Part shown: positions 34,008 to 45,912 of the stretch, one piece after another
How the letters are laid out: every line of letters starts with the position of its first letter
Position numbering within the stretch: the stretch's first letter is position 1
Program-made: the position numbers and the translations under genes
Source of the DNA: Sinonovacula constricta
Taxonomy: Eukaryota > Mollusca > Bivalvia > Cardiida > Solecurtidae
Assembly (NCBI GenBank): GCA_007844125.1
Contig: CM017559.1
Location: forward strand, 32,572,363 to 32,636,362
Reading direction: 5' to 3'
DNA: 64,000 nt
The notes under the pieces: model-generated
The model's database searches: none
What the model was told of the DNA's origin: nothing
Seen by the model: the letters and a program-made list of their open reading frames with translations, nothing else

Positions 34008-34632
34008 GGTGTGCCCCCTTTGTTGGTGGCTCCTACGTCTCCCTCTTACTTCGCAGATTCGACACATGATGCCCCTAAATGCTCTTCTTCTCATCTGTGA
34101 ACGATCGTGACGTTAGTTACTATGTATTTTTTAATGTATGAATCCCTGACGAAAGAGTCTCATTTTTTCCCTCTTAATATCACAGGATCATGTGTTGAGA
34201 TACTTTTAATGATGACACTTAATTGATTACTTAATTGATTTAATCGTGTAATGAATTAATATGATATGTTGTACTTATTTTTGTGTATTTAACACAGTAC
34301 AGTAATCTTTTAAGCATCTCTTGGAGTCACACTTTCTTTTGACTGCACTGGTCATCTGAAGTTTGTTTGAGGATTGTTTTAAGATAAATTATTGATGGAC
34401 GATAAGTAACTGTATATTTTTCTGTTGTAAAAATAGCAAACTTAATAATGTGATGTTATAAGGTTTTGTGTGTATTCAAGAAAACTATTGAAGTAAGGAC
34501 CTTCTCATGTACAAGTATTTTATTGTTTGCTTCCTTAAATCTGTTACGTGTCTGTGAAGTTAAAAGTGAATAATCAAGCACTTTGTGGTTTGTTGCATAT
34601 GAAACATAATGTTTTTAAAAATTTTACAAACT

Positions 34633-34638
34633 AATAAA
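34633..34638 (+). terminator. Poly(A) signal AATAAA of NARS1
   Basis: AATAAA lies 626 bp after the NARS1 stop, in AT-rich DNA without exons, and just before a SINE. It implies a 3' UTR of about 650 bp. It is the first canonical hexamer I noticed downstream of the stop; the cleavage site was not determined. Confidence 0.5.
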
Positions 34639-34736
34639 TAATAGTTAAGTTTATTTCATGTTAACAGTTTGTTTTAGTAGATGACTGATACAAGTAGATG
34701 AAAATCATATATAGATAAGTGTTCAGTCCAAAATTG

Positions 34737-34975
34737 GCGGCTCCCATGGCCGAGTGGTTAGAGTTGCAGACTTAGAACTCCTCAGCCCCTCATCGCGTGG
34801 GTTATAGTCCTGGTTGGGGCAAGAACTTTGATGTGGGGAGGCTTTCTTGCTAACCTGGAGTGCACCGGTGGTTCTACCCAGATATCTCTTGGGTCTTCCT
34901 CCGCCAATAATTAGCCGGATGTCAAGAATATGACCATAATTGTGTTGGTGCAATGTAACAAAAAACAAACTTCAA
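34737..34975 (+). mobile_element. tRNA-related SINE, family A, just 3' of NARS1
   Basis: The cleanest family A copy. The head CATGGCCGAGTGGTTAGAG resembles tRNA-Ser/Leu. It continues with B box GGGTTATAGTCC, GGTTCTACCCAGATATCTC, GTCTTCCTCCGCCAATAATT and TATGACCATAATTGTGTTGG, and a tail TGTAACAAAAAACAAAC. Confidence 0.8.
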
Positions 34976-35635
34976 CCCAAAACTGAAAAGTTCTCCAAAA
35001 TCAAATGATGCTGATGATCTTAGTGATTTCATTGAAGCAATAAAGATTTTCTTTATTATTGTCTTGACTAAAATGGCAAGTCCTTTTTTTTGTTAAGAAA
35101 GTGTTGTTTATTTTTTGTGACATTTTATTGACAATCGATGTATTGATCAGTTTATTGTTGACGAAATTACAAACTAACATTAATAATGCTAGAAAAAATA
35201 ATACTGTAAACAACAGAGTAGAGAACCTTTGATATACACATAGTTTTGTATTTAATTAACATTGAATTTGTTTTTCTTTTGAGGTAAAGTTCTAGTTCTT
35301 CTTTTGCAAATACGTTAATTAGTATGCTTACTTTATCTGTAATTTATTGAAAAGGAATAATAAAAATGTGGAAACTATTGTACATTTTTATCATACATTA
35401 CAACCATCTGATTCAAATAGATGAACAATCAATTTGAAATGCTTTCGTTGAGATTCCCAACAATTTCTCAAGTCTGTCATTTTTTTTTGGTTCCTTCTTT
35501 TTCCTATTGTTTTCATGTTTTTAATACAAAGAAATGATTTTAAACATGGTCAGTTGTATTTTAAATGTGTTTTGCTGGCATGGATATAACATCAACTAGA
35601 GACAAATAATATAATTCATGTGCCATGCATAATGA

Positions 35636-36890
35636 CTATACCAACATAAGAAAATATGGATATGTTACATAAAACAAGAAGATATGAATATACCATTATA
35701 CAGTCAAAATATATATAGATGGATATACCATCATATAAACAAACAAAAACTGGATGATATAATAAACAAACAATATATGTATATACCCTCATATAAAGAC
35801 ACTCAACATATGGATATACCATCATATCAAGACGGACAATAAATGGATATACTATCAAAGAAAGACTGACATTAAGTGGATATACTATCATATAAAGACT
35901 GACAATATGGATATACCATCATATAAAGACAGTATATTTATAGATATACTATCATATAAAGATAGTAAATATATGGATATATCATCATGTAAAGATGGTC
36001 AATAAATGCATATACCATCATATAAAGACAGTCAACATATGGATATACCATCATATAAAGACAGTCAACATATGGATATACCATCATATAAAGACTGGCA
36101 ATATATGGATATACCATCATATAAAGACAGTCAACATATGGATATACCATCATATAAAGACAGTCAACATATGGATATACCATCATATAAAGACTGACAA
36201 TATATGGATATACCATCATATAAAGACAGTCAACATATGGATATACTATCATATAAAGACGGACAATAAATGGATATATTATCATATAAAGACGGACAAT
36301 AAATGGATATACTATCATATAAAGACTGTCACTATATAGATATAACAATATATGGATACATGTATACCATCATATAGACTGAAATATTGATATGCCATCA
36401 TATAAAGACAGTAAATATATGGATATACGATCATATAAAGATAATAAATATACGGATATACCATCATATAAAGATGGTCAATATATGCATGTACCATCAT
36501 AAAAAGACAGTCAACATATGGATATACCATCAGATAAAGACTGACAATATATTGATATACCATCATATCAAGACTGACAATATATGGACAATATTCCAAT
36601 ATACCTTCATGTTAAGACTGACACTATATAGATATATTATCATATAAAGACTGACAATATATGGATATACCATCATATAAAGACGGACAATAAATGGATA
36701 TACTATCATATAAAGACGGACAATAAATGGATATACTATCATATGAAGACTGACAATATATGGCTATACTATCATATAAAGACTGACAATATATGGATAT
36801 ACCATCATATAAAGATTGACAATATATCGATATACCATCATATAAAGACTGGCAATATATGGATATACCATCATAAAAGATAATTAAGAT
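35636..36890. repeat. Minisatellite, 33-bp unit, about 37 copies
   Basis: The unit is ATATGGATATACCATCATAT followed by AAAGACAGTCAAC, with variants GACTGAC, GACGGAC and small indels; the 36000-36300 core is the most regular. Because 33 is divisible by 3, frames stay open on both strands. The minus strand reads repeats of MMVYPYVDCLY and the plus strand repeats of HIKTVNIWIYH. There are no splice sites or start context, so I call it noncoding. It begins about 1 kb after the NARS1 poly(A) signal. Confidence 0.93.
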
Positions 36891-36899
36891 ATGGTCATA

Positions 36900-38236
36900 C
36901 CATTTCAAGAGATGAACACTACATAGCAGAGCTAATTAATATCACAAAGTACTGTTTCATAAAAAGTCCACGAAAATACTGTTTTAGAATTTACTGGACA
37001 AAATCGTGGGTTCCATTTGGTGTGCCTTGTCTATGCATAATGAATATTTATTTTTAGAATCAACTGACCCTTAGGCCCAAAACAAGCTTGCTTTATATCT
37101 TACATCGCAGCAAGTCTCATTTTGAAAGTGGCTAACTTCTGAAGTAGCGATAAAATTGTCTTTATATATGCCTTTAGCCGGAAATCATTTCCGAACTCTC
37201 CCGAAAAAAGGGGAGCATTTATAGTAAAGATATAGCAAGTACAATGCATCACCTCCACTTGAAGAGTATACAAAAAGACCCAAACTGTTTTAAAACTGGT
37301 TTGAATCATACAAGATTTAGAGAGAACAGTCATTTTTATTTGATTTTTTAAATCGTGTTGAAGTTGATTACAAAATCGATGCTTGGTTTATTCAAACTGT
37401 TCTTGTGTAATAAACAGCTTTCTTAAACAGAAGTTTGAGCTTATGCTTAAATATTGTCGAATTTTTCCACAGAACCGGGGACAAGACGTCGTTAAATGTA
37501 TATTAGATATATGTAACTGCATGGCACCACCTTTAAATGGTAAAGACACACATATAGTCATAACATGACGACATTGGCTTTGTTTGTATAATCCATTCAT
37601 AAAACAATCGACTGCATTACAGCAAAGTTTACTAACGCATGTATTGGACCGTGAATTATGAACTATATTTGTATTTGGAATGAACGTAGTCCAGTATCGA
37701 ATATCATTTGTCATTGACGCAATAAAGGTAGGTCAGTATCAAATGTCTTTTGCTATTTACTAGTTCTTTGCATACGAGCTGTGACTAGTGTCATAGACTA
37801 GTTCAAATTGAGCTTAGCCGGTTCTCATTGGTTCTCCACAATGCAGATAATTGACGCATTTACATTTAATGTTCAAGGACATTTTTAAACTCCCCAAGGC
37901 GCGTTTTAACGGTGTTCATATCAACGCGAATTTGACTGTAGGTCCAAAAAAGACATTTAAACACTTTATCTAAAATTTAAATTTGACAATTATATAAAAA
38001 GATCATTTAAACATATTTTATTTCAAATATTTTCTTTCAAATATTTTACAGCATATAACCATTAAGAATAATGCAAAAGGGAATACCATTAAAACGTTCG
38101 TCGTGTTTCTCACCCAACACAAAAATATGTTATGATAGCAGACTATCGTTGCATAGTAATAATTAATGAAAACATAAAACAAGCGAATTACTTCGATTTT
38201 AATAAATGATTAATAAAAAAATGATTTTAATTTATA
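36900..38236. other. Intergenic stretch without a supported gene
   Basis: AT-rich unique sequence. A plus-strand open stretch at about 37431-37567 (KFELMLKYCRIFPQ, VVKCILDICNCMAPPLN) has a passable acceptor before it and AATAAA at about 37721 after it. It could be a terminal exon, but I see nothing upstream to join to it. Confidence 0.5.
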
Positions 38237-38240
38237 TTAA

Positions 38241-38706
38241 ATGTGGTACCCGGCTGTTTGCCTACATCAAATTCATGAAACAATACCATACCACAACCTT
38301 TGGAAATTAAAGCATAATTTCTGCTAACTCATATTCGTATGAGTAAAGACGGCTTCCTATATTGACAGTGCAAATCGCGATAAAAACACTTAAAAAATTA
38401 AACATTCCAAATCTATAAATAAGCGCGATAGTAATCTGCTTAAAACAGATATTGACATAAGCGCGTATTACCCGGATGACTATGTAACGTGATCTCATAA
38501 GTGAGTGGTCATGTGGTTTCATAGTTATCTCTGCAGCGTGACTCAGAGAGGAAATGCCTGTTTGCAAAGAGGAATGGGGATTTATGTTTCACAACTTACC
38601 CTGATCTAGGACATAAATAAGCAGCATTTTGCAAGATCCTTGCATGTAACAATAACTTATTTGGCTGAGAAAAAAATATTTTGGTGGAAACTGTCGGATA
38701 CCACCT
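38241..38706 (-). mobile_element. TTAA-type MITE (family P), 466 bp
   Basis: The left end follows TTAA (38237-38240) and reads ATGTGGTACCCGGCTG. The right end reads CTGTCGGATACCACCT (to 38706), followed by ATAA. The interior matches the reverse of the copies at 45913 and 59992 (for example TTACCCGGATGACTATGTAA, GTGATCTCATAAGTGAGTGG). A second partial copy starts directly after it (GGTGCCTTCCGACAGTTCA, about 38711-38790). Confidence 0.75.
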
Positions 38707-39004
38707 ATAAAGGTGCCTTCCGACAGTTCACATATATCAAATCTTTGTAACAATCACAGCATACTTTTGTATACTAAATTGCATACCGATGTATTCAGAC
38801 GGCCGTCGAATGGTTTCGACAAAACTGCACTATTTACCAAGGGTCGGCAATGACAACGTAGCAGACGATAAACAAATAAAGCTAAACGTCAATATTTTTA
38901 ACACGAACTATGTATGTGACAACTAAATGAAAATGTATGTACCTAAAGTTTGAAACAACTTAGTATAGACTAAAGAATTTTGATCTGTTTTATATAAACA
39001 CTAC

Positions 39005-39095
39005 TTTGCCATCCTCCTCTTACCACGTGGTTTCCAGTCCGGTCGGGGCGTAATCTTAGTGTGGGGCCGTCTTCCAACGACCTGTGGATCTTTAA
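39005..39095 (+). mobile_element. SINE fragment, family A
   Basis: CTTACCACGTGGTTTCCAGT, CCGGTCGGGGCGTAATCTTA, GTGTGGGGCCGTCTTCCAAC and GACCTGTGG match the family A middle. It breaks into the MITE that starts at 39105. Confidence 0.55.
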
Positions 39096-39104
39096 CGATA
39101 TTCA

Positions 39105-39272
39105 TACATGTGAACGTTTTCTGATGCCAAAGTGGGGGATTTTCACTTGCAAAGAAAGTTACCTGTTTCCAAGTAGAAAGATTTCTGAAAATGTGTAAAA
39201 CACCCCTCATTTCAAATAATGTTCAACCTTAAAAGTGGGAGTCTCCCTGCAAAAGTGGGAGAACTCACGTGT
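39105..39272. mobile_element. MITE copy with CATACATGTGAAC end
   Basis: The left end CATACATGTGAAC is intact and the right end is degenerate (GAACTCACGTGTAG). The internal blocks AAAGTGGG, GTTACCTGTTTCCAAGTAG and CTGCAAAAGTGGGAGAA match the 6155 and 10540 copies. It directly follows a truncated SINE head at 39005-39095. Confidence 0.65.
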
Positions 39273-39813
39273 AGGAATGGTCCATCATCACGAAAGTCTG
39301 GGTCCTCCATCTATCAATTAAAGCGGGGAAGCCATTATTATAACCGTAGTTATATTGATTGGGTTGAAAACAAGTTTCGTCGACAGTGCACTATGACCAG
39401 TGTCAACAATGACAATAATTATATTATCAGATAACCTAATAAATATCTATTCACATGACCTGCATTGTTTTGACTTTGATAGTCAGGCTATTAACATTCG
39501 AAAATAAAATACGGACAACAGATACTGCGTCTCGCTCGATAAATTGTCAACCGTGTGTTATTTATTTGAATATTTTGCCTCATCTGTACATACAGATTAA
39601 CAGATTCGCAAACTCCCCGCAGTGATTACTTCCCTTGACAGTACATTATATCAATGCCACCAGCAAGTTTTTCGCCCAAATACAGGCGGATAGGTTTTTT
39701 TGTTGTTGTTTTTTCTGGACTTATCTCCTCAAAATATAGTATCTTTCCTTTAAAAATATTAATTTATCATATTAAAAATAAAAAGTAACTTAAAATATGA
39801 AAAATATGAAATT

Positions 39814-40134
39814 ATGAAAGTCAAATTTCACCGTACTGTACAGAATACAACGTACTATACATTGCAACTTAAAGACAAACAAATTGAATGTTTAAACTAT
39901 GTTCTTAGTGGTAGAGATGTAATCGCCGGTCGGGTACGGGACTCACTTTCTTTCGTGGCGTGTTTATGGAGGCCGCCATGTTTACTTCACGTGATACTCA
40001 ATCGTCACGTGATCCTTGCTGGGGGCAGAGATTTTAGTAGCAACGCGCGACGCAATCGCTGTGAGGAGATTGACAGATTTGCACTGGAAACCGCCCACCG
40101 GACAACTCACGTCTCCAACGCGACAAAAAAGTAG
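39814..40134 (+). pseudogene. Possible remnant of a RecQ-like helicase first exon
   Basis: ORF from a true ATG. The first ~38 residues end LQLKDKQIECLNYVLSGRDV followed by IA. They resemble the motif 0 region of RecQ-like helicases (L-K-x-x-Q-x-x-x-L-x-x-V-L-x-G-x-D-V). The Walker A motif that should follow (PTGxGKS) is not there; the frame continues GRVRDSLSF without it, so the ATPase core is damaged or absent. The rest has no recognisable domain. The DNA from about 39920 to 40125 is GC-richer than its surroundings. The similarity is from memory and short. Confidence 0.3.
39955..40020. promoter_or_regulatory. CpG-rich, promoter-like cluster: YY1-type site and two TCACGTGAT E-boxes
   Basis: GGCCGCCATGTTTAC at about 39970-39984 fits a minus-strand YY1 site. 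TTCACGTGAT and GTCACGTGAT follow within about 30 bp of each other; TCACGTGA is the USF/TFE-type E-box. This lies in a short GC-rich island in AT-rich DNA. No transcript start is visible, so function is inferred only. Confidence 0.35.
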
Positions 40135-40448
40135 TTCTATGTACATGTAGTTATATGATGATGTAAAACGATTGGCAGCTTCACAGGTAAAAACAGCAGA
40201 ACAAAATCATTAAATGCTAACATTAAATGCAGGAAGGGGCGGATCCAGAAATTGTTGGGGGGGGGGGGGGGCGGTGTATGAATCAAGATCTCTTTAACTT
40301 TATAGAAGTAAATACTAAATATATACACAGTAAAGAACCCTAACTTCGACCTAAGCAATCAACCGACAAAATTTACTTTAAAAGCTTAAAAGTTTACAAC
40401 TTACATGTAATAGTTTTCATAACCATACTCTTTTACCTGGTTGGTGGA

Positions 40449-40500
40449 GGGGGGGGGGGGTTCACACACACACACGCACGCTCGCGCGCGCGCGCACCCC
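40449..40500. repeat. Compound low-complexity tract: poly-G, (CA)n, (GC)n
   Basis: G run followed by CACACACACACACG and CGCGCGCGCGCG. Alternating purine-pyrimidine DNA of this kind can form Z-DNA. Confidence 0.85.
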
Positions 40501-41550
40501 TTATTCATTCCTGTGTGCGGGTGCATATTGGCGTCGCGAGGGAGTAAATAATTAACACAGTACATATATCGTATATCTGTGGCGCAAGTTATTTTAGTTC
40601 TTTACGAGAAATCAATCGAAGGCTCTGCAAAATGCTTTAAGCGGCAGACTGACTTTTGAGACAAAGGATGAGAGAAGAAGGTCGTGGGTTCGAATCAAGG
40701 ATGATCCCTTCTGAAGCCTTCAAATGTCTTGGCCGCCTGCTGATCAAATTATAAAAAATAAAAAGAAATACGACACTTGTCACACTTTAAGTATATGGCC
40801 CGTATTCATCAGCCATTCTTAAGCCTAAGTCATGACTTAAGCTCAAGTCACAATTTTCATACCAACAAAAATAGCTTATTTATGAAGTTTCAATGTCGTT
40901 TTAAACTCATGTAGCAAAGTTGACGTGTCATGCAAAAATACAGACATGTAGCTAAATATATATTCAAGAAATTGTGATTGAAATCCATGACCTGTGCAAT
41001 TCTTACATAAGAATAGTTGGTTCATGCTGACCTAGTAGACAAACTTTAGTAACATTAGTAACACGCCATGTGTTCATTATGCAACAGAATCAGAATAACT
41101 GCCGATTAAGGTATTTGCACTTGTCGTTCGATGGGAACAAACGCACGTACGCTTCTCAAAGGCACAGCCTATCTGACCTGACAGGTAAGGTTAAATTAGG
41201 CGCAAGTAAACAAAGGGAAATCCTGAGGGCAAACTTCAAAAGGTATAACGGGGAGTGTTATTCGTTAAATGCTGAGACAAAAAAAAATGATGAACTTAAA
41301 AAACTTACCGGTAAAAGATCAGTTTAAAGTTTTAACTTAAAATTAATTATGAAGGTAGGTTGTCTACATTGATTCAATTTCTGGGGCTAAGTTTTCAGCC
41401 ACGAAAAGAAGTAACAGACTAAACATACAGGATTTGTTATAACTGCATTGCATTAAAGATAAAACATACATACATAGTAGTATGTGTCTTTAAAAAAAAA
41501 AGAAAAAAAGGAAAAAAGAAAAAAAAAAGGAAGATATGTGATAAGACGGT

Positions 41551-41835
41551 ATCCGACAGTTTGCCTATATCAGTAACGTAACAATACCTTACCACTGTTT
41601 GGGGGAATTAGGGCATCATTTCTGCGTAAACTCATACTTTAGTATAAATAACGACGGTTTTTTGAACACGACCTACATTGTTAGACTGTACAAATCGTGA
41701 TAAAAACACTCCAAAAGTTCATTCGTTCCAAATCTATAAATATGCGCGACAGTGGTCTCTGCTAAAATAGGTACAGACGTCACAGCGGATAACACGGATG
41801 ACGATATGATGTAATCTCAAAAGTTAGTTGCCACG

Positions 41836-41836
<1 letters not shown>
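41551..41836 (-). mobile_element. TTAA-type MITE (family P), truncated
   Basis: Starts ACGGTATCCGACAGTTTGCC and follows the interior order of the 38241 copy (ATCGTGATAAAAACACTC, CCAAATCTATAAATATGCGC, GATAACACGGATGACGATAT). It is cut off at a (GT)n microsatellite at 41838. Confidence 0.7.
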
Positions 41837-41837
<1 letters not shown>

Positions 41838-41866
<29 letters not shown>

Positions 41867-41882
41867 AGGCGCGCGCGTGCGT
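41838..41882. repeat. (GT)n microsatellite
   Basis: About 15 GT units, then GCGCGCGTGCG. It truncates the family P MITE at 41551. Confidence 0.9.
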
Positions 41883-41987
41883 TTATGTGTTAAACTAGAC
41901 ATTTAGAAAATGATTCTTTTTTGGAGACGTGGGTGGGTGGGAGGTTCTTTTTCTAAAATTATTTCGCTTTAGTCGATTGTGAAACAA

Positions 41988-42092
41988 TGACAAGGACAGG
42001 GACCAACATTACGTGGTCAGTTTCCGGGTTTGAACCCGGACCTTCCGTTCCGGAGTCCAAAACTTAACCACTAGACCACAGACGCCAACTAT
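41988..42092 (-). mobile_element. tRNA-derived SINE fragment
   Basis: The minus strand reads GGCGTCTGTGGTCTAGTGGT as the head, and CCGGGTTCAAACCCGG as a perfect T-arm/B box. A tRNA would need AGACGCC after the T arm; the sequence instead continues AAACTGACCACG. It is therefore a SINE or tRNA relic, not a tRNA gene. Confidence 0.5.
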
Positions 42093-44545
42093 AGTCAGAC
42101 TAGTCTTTGTTTTTTTCAGAATTCTCAAAGCATATAAGAGCTAGTCTCCAGGAACACATGCCATGATGACAAAAGATCGTTTTTGTTGTTGATGTTGTTG
42201 TTCTGCGCATAGTCATAGGGGAATAAATACGATAAAGAAAGCTGTAATATTTTTAAAAAAATACCAAGAAACCGTAGTTTAGCTTCAGTCGCAAGCCCAC
42301 ACCTATAGATGCTGGTTAAAACAAAATGACATAAACATATACTTTTTATTGGCATTTTAACTACATATCATATATTCCTACATAATTATTTTTCATTTAA
42401 AACTTTTTACAATCAATAACATTTAAGTCAAATGAAAACATATTATTTTTTTGGTTTTAGAATCGTTGCCAAGGCAACAAAATAATAGTTATATTATGAT
42501 ACTAATAAAATAATAATAAACAAACTTATAGGACACGGTCCATCTCTCCCCAATAGACAGTTTGAGTTTTATCGGTAAAAAAATAGTTTATTTTGTTAGA
42601 AGAGGTCCTTGTTACAGAGAATTCGGAAAATATCTATGTTATGGTTTCATATTTACATATTTGTAAATAACGTTAAGAGATTTTTAATATTGTATTTTAC
42701 TGAAAGTCAACTCTTGCGTATTTGGGAATATTAATTAACTTGCATCTACATGTAAATTACGTTCATTAAGGAGACTATCATTCTTCTGCAAGCAATCCTT
42801 GCATAATTTTGGGAATATTTATCAACTTACATTTTACTCAAAGATATAAAAGTATACCTACAGGCATCGTCGGATAACCACGCCCGATTATTCCATTTTA
42901 CTAATTTCGTCGACTGTGGGTTTATTGGTTAATTTTTTGTCGTCTTACCGAACTGAATAGAACAAGAAGTGGCCATTCATAATACTGCTTACAAAATTCA
43001 CACTTACACAGACATCGCCATTTTGACAGGTCTGTCGAAACAATGAAAGAACTGGACTGAAATCTTCATCTGATTATGAAGCGTCCAATGGAATAACATT
43101 TCCTGAAACGGCGAAAAGTAAACTAAATACCCCACGAACGATGAATGGGGAGTAACGGAATGGATAGGTTGTGGGTGTCCGACAACGACCTACAGAAATA
43201 CAATGCATAACAATTATTTATTTTCTTCTTTTTCTCAGGAGTGTTGTTTATTCTGTATACGTGACGTTTTCCACATTATTTTATTTGCTAAGTTTATCTG
43301 GGGGATGCAATTGTATGAATGAGCAAGGTGAGTACAATCTCGTACGTTCTAGTACTCAACGATAACCAAATGAAATAAAAATGGCTCTTATCTACCCTAC
43401 CATGCGTACTTAGCATGCCAATCTACAAGCCAGCCTTTTCGCAATGTGATTCTTGACATATATATAGGTGTCTATCACTTATATATTATATTGCTCTGCA
43501 TCCTAAGTCCAGCCATCGACGATAGTGGAAACAATGCAAGTCATGTCGATACGCCAAAGGCATATACCCATTTCCCACCACCACGCATATTAGGTCGTCA
43601 TGACTTGCTTTTGCCTGGGATGCAGTCACGGCGTAATTGTGTAAAGGGCACTAAATCACGCCACCGCCACACCCACCCACACCGACCCACAAAAAAAAAA
43701 AATAAAAAAAAAAATAGTTTATATATTTATTTGCTTATTCTACATTATACACAAATAACAAATAAACATATTTTTAAAAGATGTGATAAATGGTCACTTC
43801 TAAAATGTAAATAATTACAAAAAGGAACCTGTTGAAGTATATTTTAATATGCTCTTATTGTTTCCCTACATAATCGTTCCATTAGCCTGTAAAAGGCTTT
43901 AGTGTCATTGGATTTACAAACATTTGTGCCATTGTGCACAATGAGTTTAAATGTCGCTTGTTTTTCATGTACAAAGCATCTTGCTTTGAGCAATAACGAG
44001 CATTACTGCCGTTTGATTTACTCGTAATCTCGTCCTTACACAATAATTAGTTTTAGTGTCGTGTGTTCTACTTCAAAAGATCGTGCCATTATGCGATAAC
44101 TTCAGAGGATCAATAACGAGGGTAAATTTCGACAATTCCTGGCGAATAAACAGTGATATGCAGATATATCTAGATTTGGCGTCGTTGTCTTTTGAGAATT
44201 ATTTATTTTAAATTATTTATGTCATTATTTATTATTTATCGAGAATTAAACTATACTAGAAATTTTTAAAAGTGCATAAGACGTTGATATTAAACGAATT
44301 TAACGCAGCGATTACTTTGTTTTTTATTACTTTTTATTTATTATTTTGTATATAATCGAACTGACCGACAGGCCAATTAAAGATGTTCTGCTTCATGTGA
44401 AATTACTTACTTTCCTTGTAACAATGACAAAATTATTATTAGTTAAAAATTTAATCGAAAACCTCACCCAGCCCCGCCATCCAAATTCATCTGTACACGG
44501 TAGATATCGAAAGGATATCAATTAATTAAAATTTAAAATATCTCG
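42093..44545. other. Intergenic stretch, one weak exon candidate
   Basis: Unique AT-rich sequence. A possible plus-strand exon at 43239-43327 (TTTTTCTCAG acceptor, GTGAGT donor; VTFSTLFYLLSLSGGCNC in frame) could join in phase 1 to a frame starting at 43513 (AIDDSGNNASHVDTPK). No start codon or further exons were found. Nothing else seen apart from an A-rich tract at 43690-43715. Confidence 0.4.
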
Positions 44546-44555
44546 GGCCTTAGTG

Positions 44556-45521
44556 CAATCGGAACACCTCGGAAAATGTACGAATCATCTCTCGGATCAA
44601 TCGGAACTCCTCGGATAATTCCGTCCTCGGGACAATCATCCCTCGGATCTATCTGGTGCAAGCGGAATAGTCCCTTTAGGGAAATGGCCGAGGTAATCCG
44701 ACTACCTACATACCAATCGGAACACTTATGATAATTCACGAATCATCTCTCGGATGTATGTAGGTTAGACGCCACTAAATAAATTTGTTCTATATTCTAT
44801 AGTGAATCGCGAAAAGATGGAAACAAATTGCACCATAACCAAGTTATGAAGGACCCCCATAACCATATATAGGTGAAACAAGCTATTTATTGTATATCAG
44901 AAAGACCTAGAAATAAGGCAACTTTTGCAACTTGTAAGAAGGTTCAGCTTCAAAGACTGCGCATACCGCCAAATTGCCAGTCGGTAACCGCCAAGTTTCA
45001 ATGAAATATGTACTTCCTGTAAAAGTGAATCACTCCATTATTGTGCATCTACTTCCGGTCGGTATTTAGTGTAACCACCCCTGTAGGTAGTCGGATTACC
45101 TCGGCCATTTCCCTAAATGGGACTTTTTTGTGACAGACGTCAAAACAAAGATGGCAGCTCGGATGACAGCTTACTACAGTACGATGCCTGTAAAACTTTT
45201 ATTTGTGGCAGCTTCAAATTAAAAAAAAAATAAATTGATATTTACCCAACGCAGCAGACACGCAGCTGTCAAACGATGGTATTGTTTATGTTTTGTGCGA
45301 ACTACATTTTAGGGATATTCTTCCGACTTCCGGCGAACAAAACGATCGTTATTTGAGCTAATATCATTGCACCAGATACATCCAAGGGATGGTTGTCCCG
45401 AGGACGTAATTACCCTAGGAGTTCCGATTGCCTACATACATCCGAGAGATGATTCGTGAATTATCCGAGGTGTTCCGATTGGATTGTCCCGAGGACGGAA
45501 TTACCCGAGGAGTTCCGATTG
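44556..45521. mobile_element. Mutator-like MITE (family M), 966 bp, 9-bp target duplication
   Basis: Ends CAATCGGAACACCTCGG and CCGAGGAGTTCCGATTG are flanked by GCCTTAGTG (44547-44555) and GCCTCAGTG (45522-45530), a 9-bp duplication with one mismatch. Each terminal region (about 200 bp) holds about three copies of the module AATCGGAACWCCTCGG in the same terminal orientation. They alternate with GAATCATCTCTCGGAT and CGTCCTCGGGACAA blocks. The interior has no long ORF. Long inverted repeats with 9-bp duplications fit non-autonomous MULEs (inference). Confidence 0.8.
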
Positions 45522-45912
45522 GCCTCAGTGTAACCGCATGACCGTGGCCTTTGAGCGCTGTTGACACTGCTTAGTGTATCCGCGCGGTGCCCTGATAAAG
45601 AGATTGTCGAAGGTTTATGTCAGATAAAAAGGGTTTTGTAGACCAGACTATATCACTGGTAACTGCACTAACTATTCTGGACTAGATTTGAATCACCTGT
45701 TTATTATGGCGCTTCACAACTAGCTCATTTGGGGATTTGTCCTTTTCTTTGTATTTCTGTTTAATTTTATTCGTGTAGAATTGCAATTTATATGCATTAA
45801 AAATGACAGGGCGAAGCCAAAACTAAACATAGGACTGGAGACTATGGGTTGCAATAAATGCTGATTTTATCGTCGAGGGACTTGTAAATGCTACAATAGA
45901 TTTTTTTCTTAA

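Noticed and set aside
35938..36348. 136-codon repetitive ORF
   Set aside because: It arises from a 33-bp minisatellite that keeps every frame of that phase open; the opposite strand is open too.
41070..41327. 85-codon plus-strand ORF
   Set aside because: Lysine-rich and from a true ATG, but no family, exon signals or neighbours support it; could be chance.
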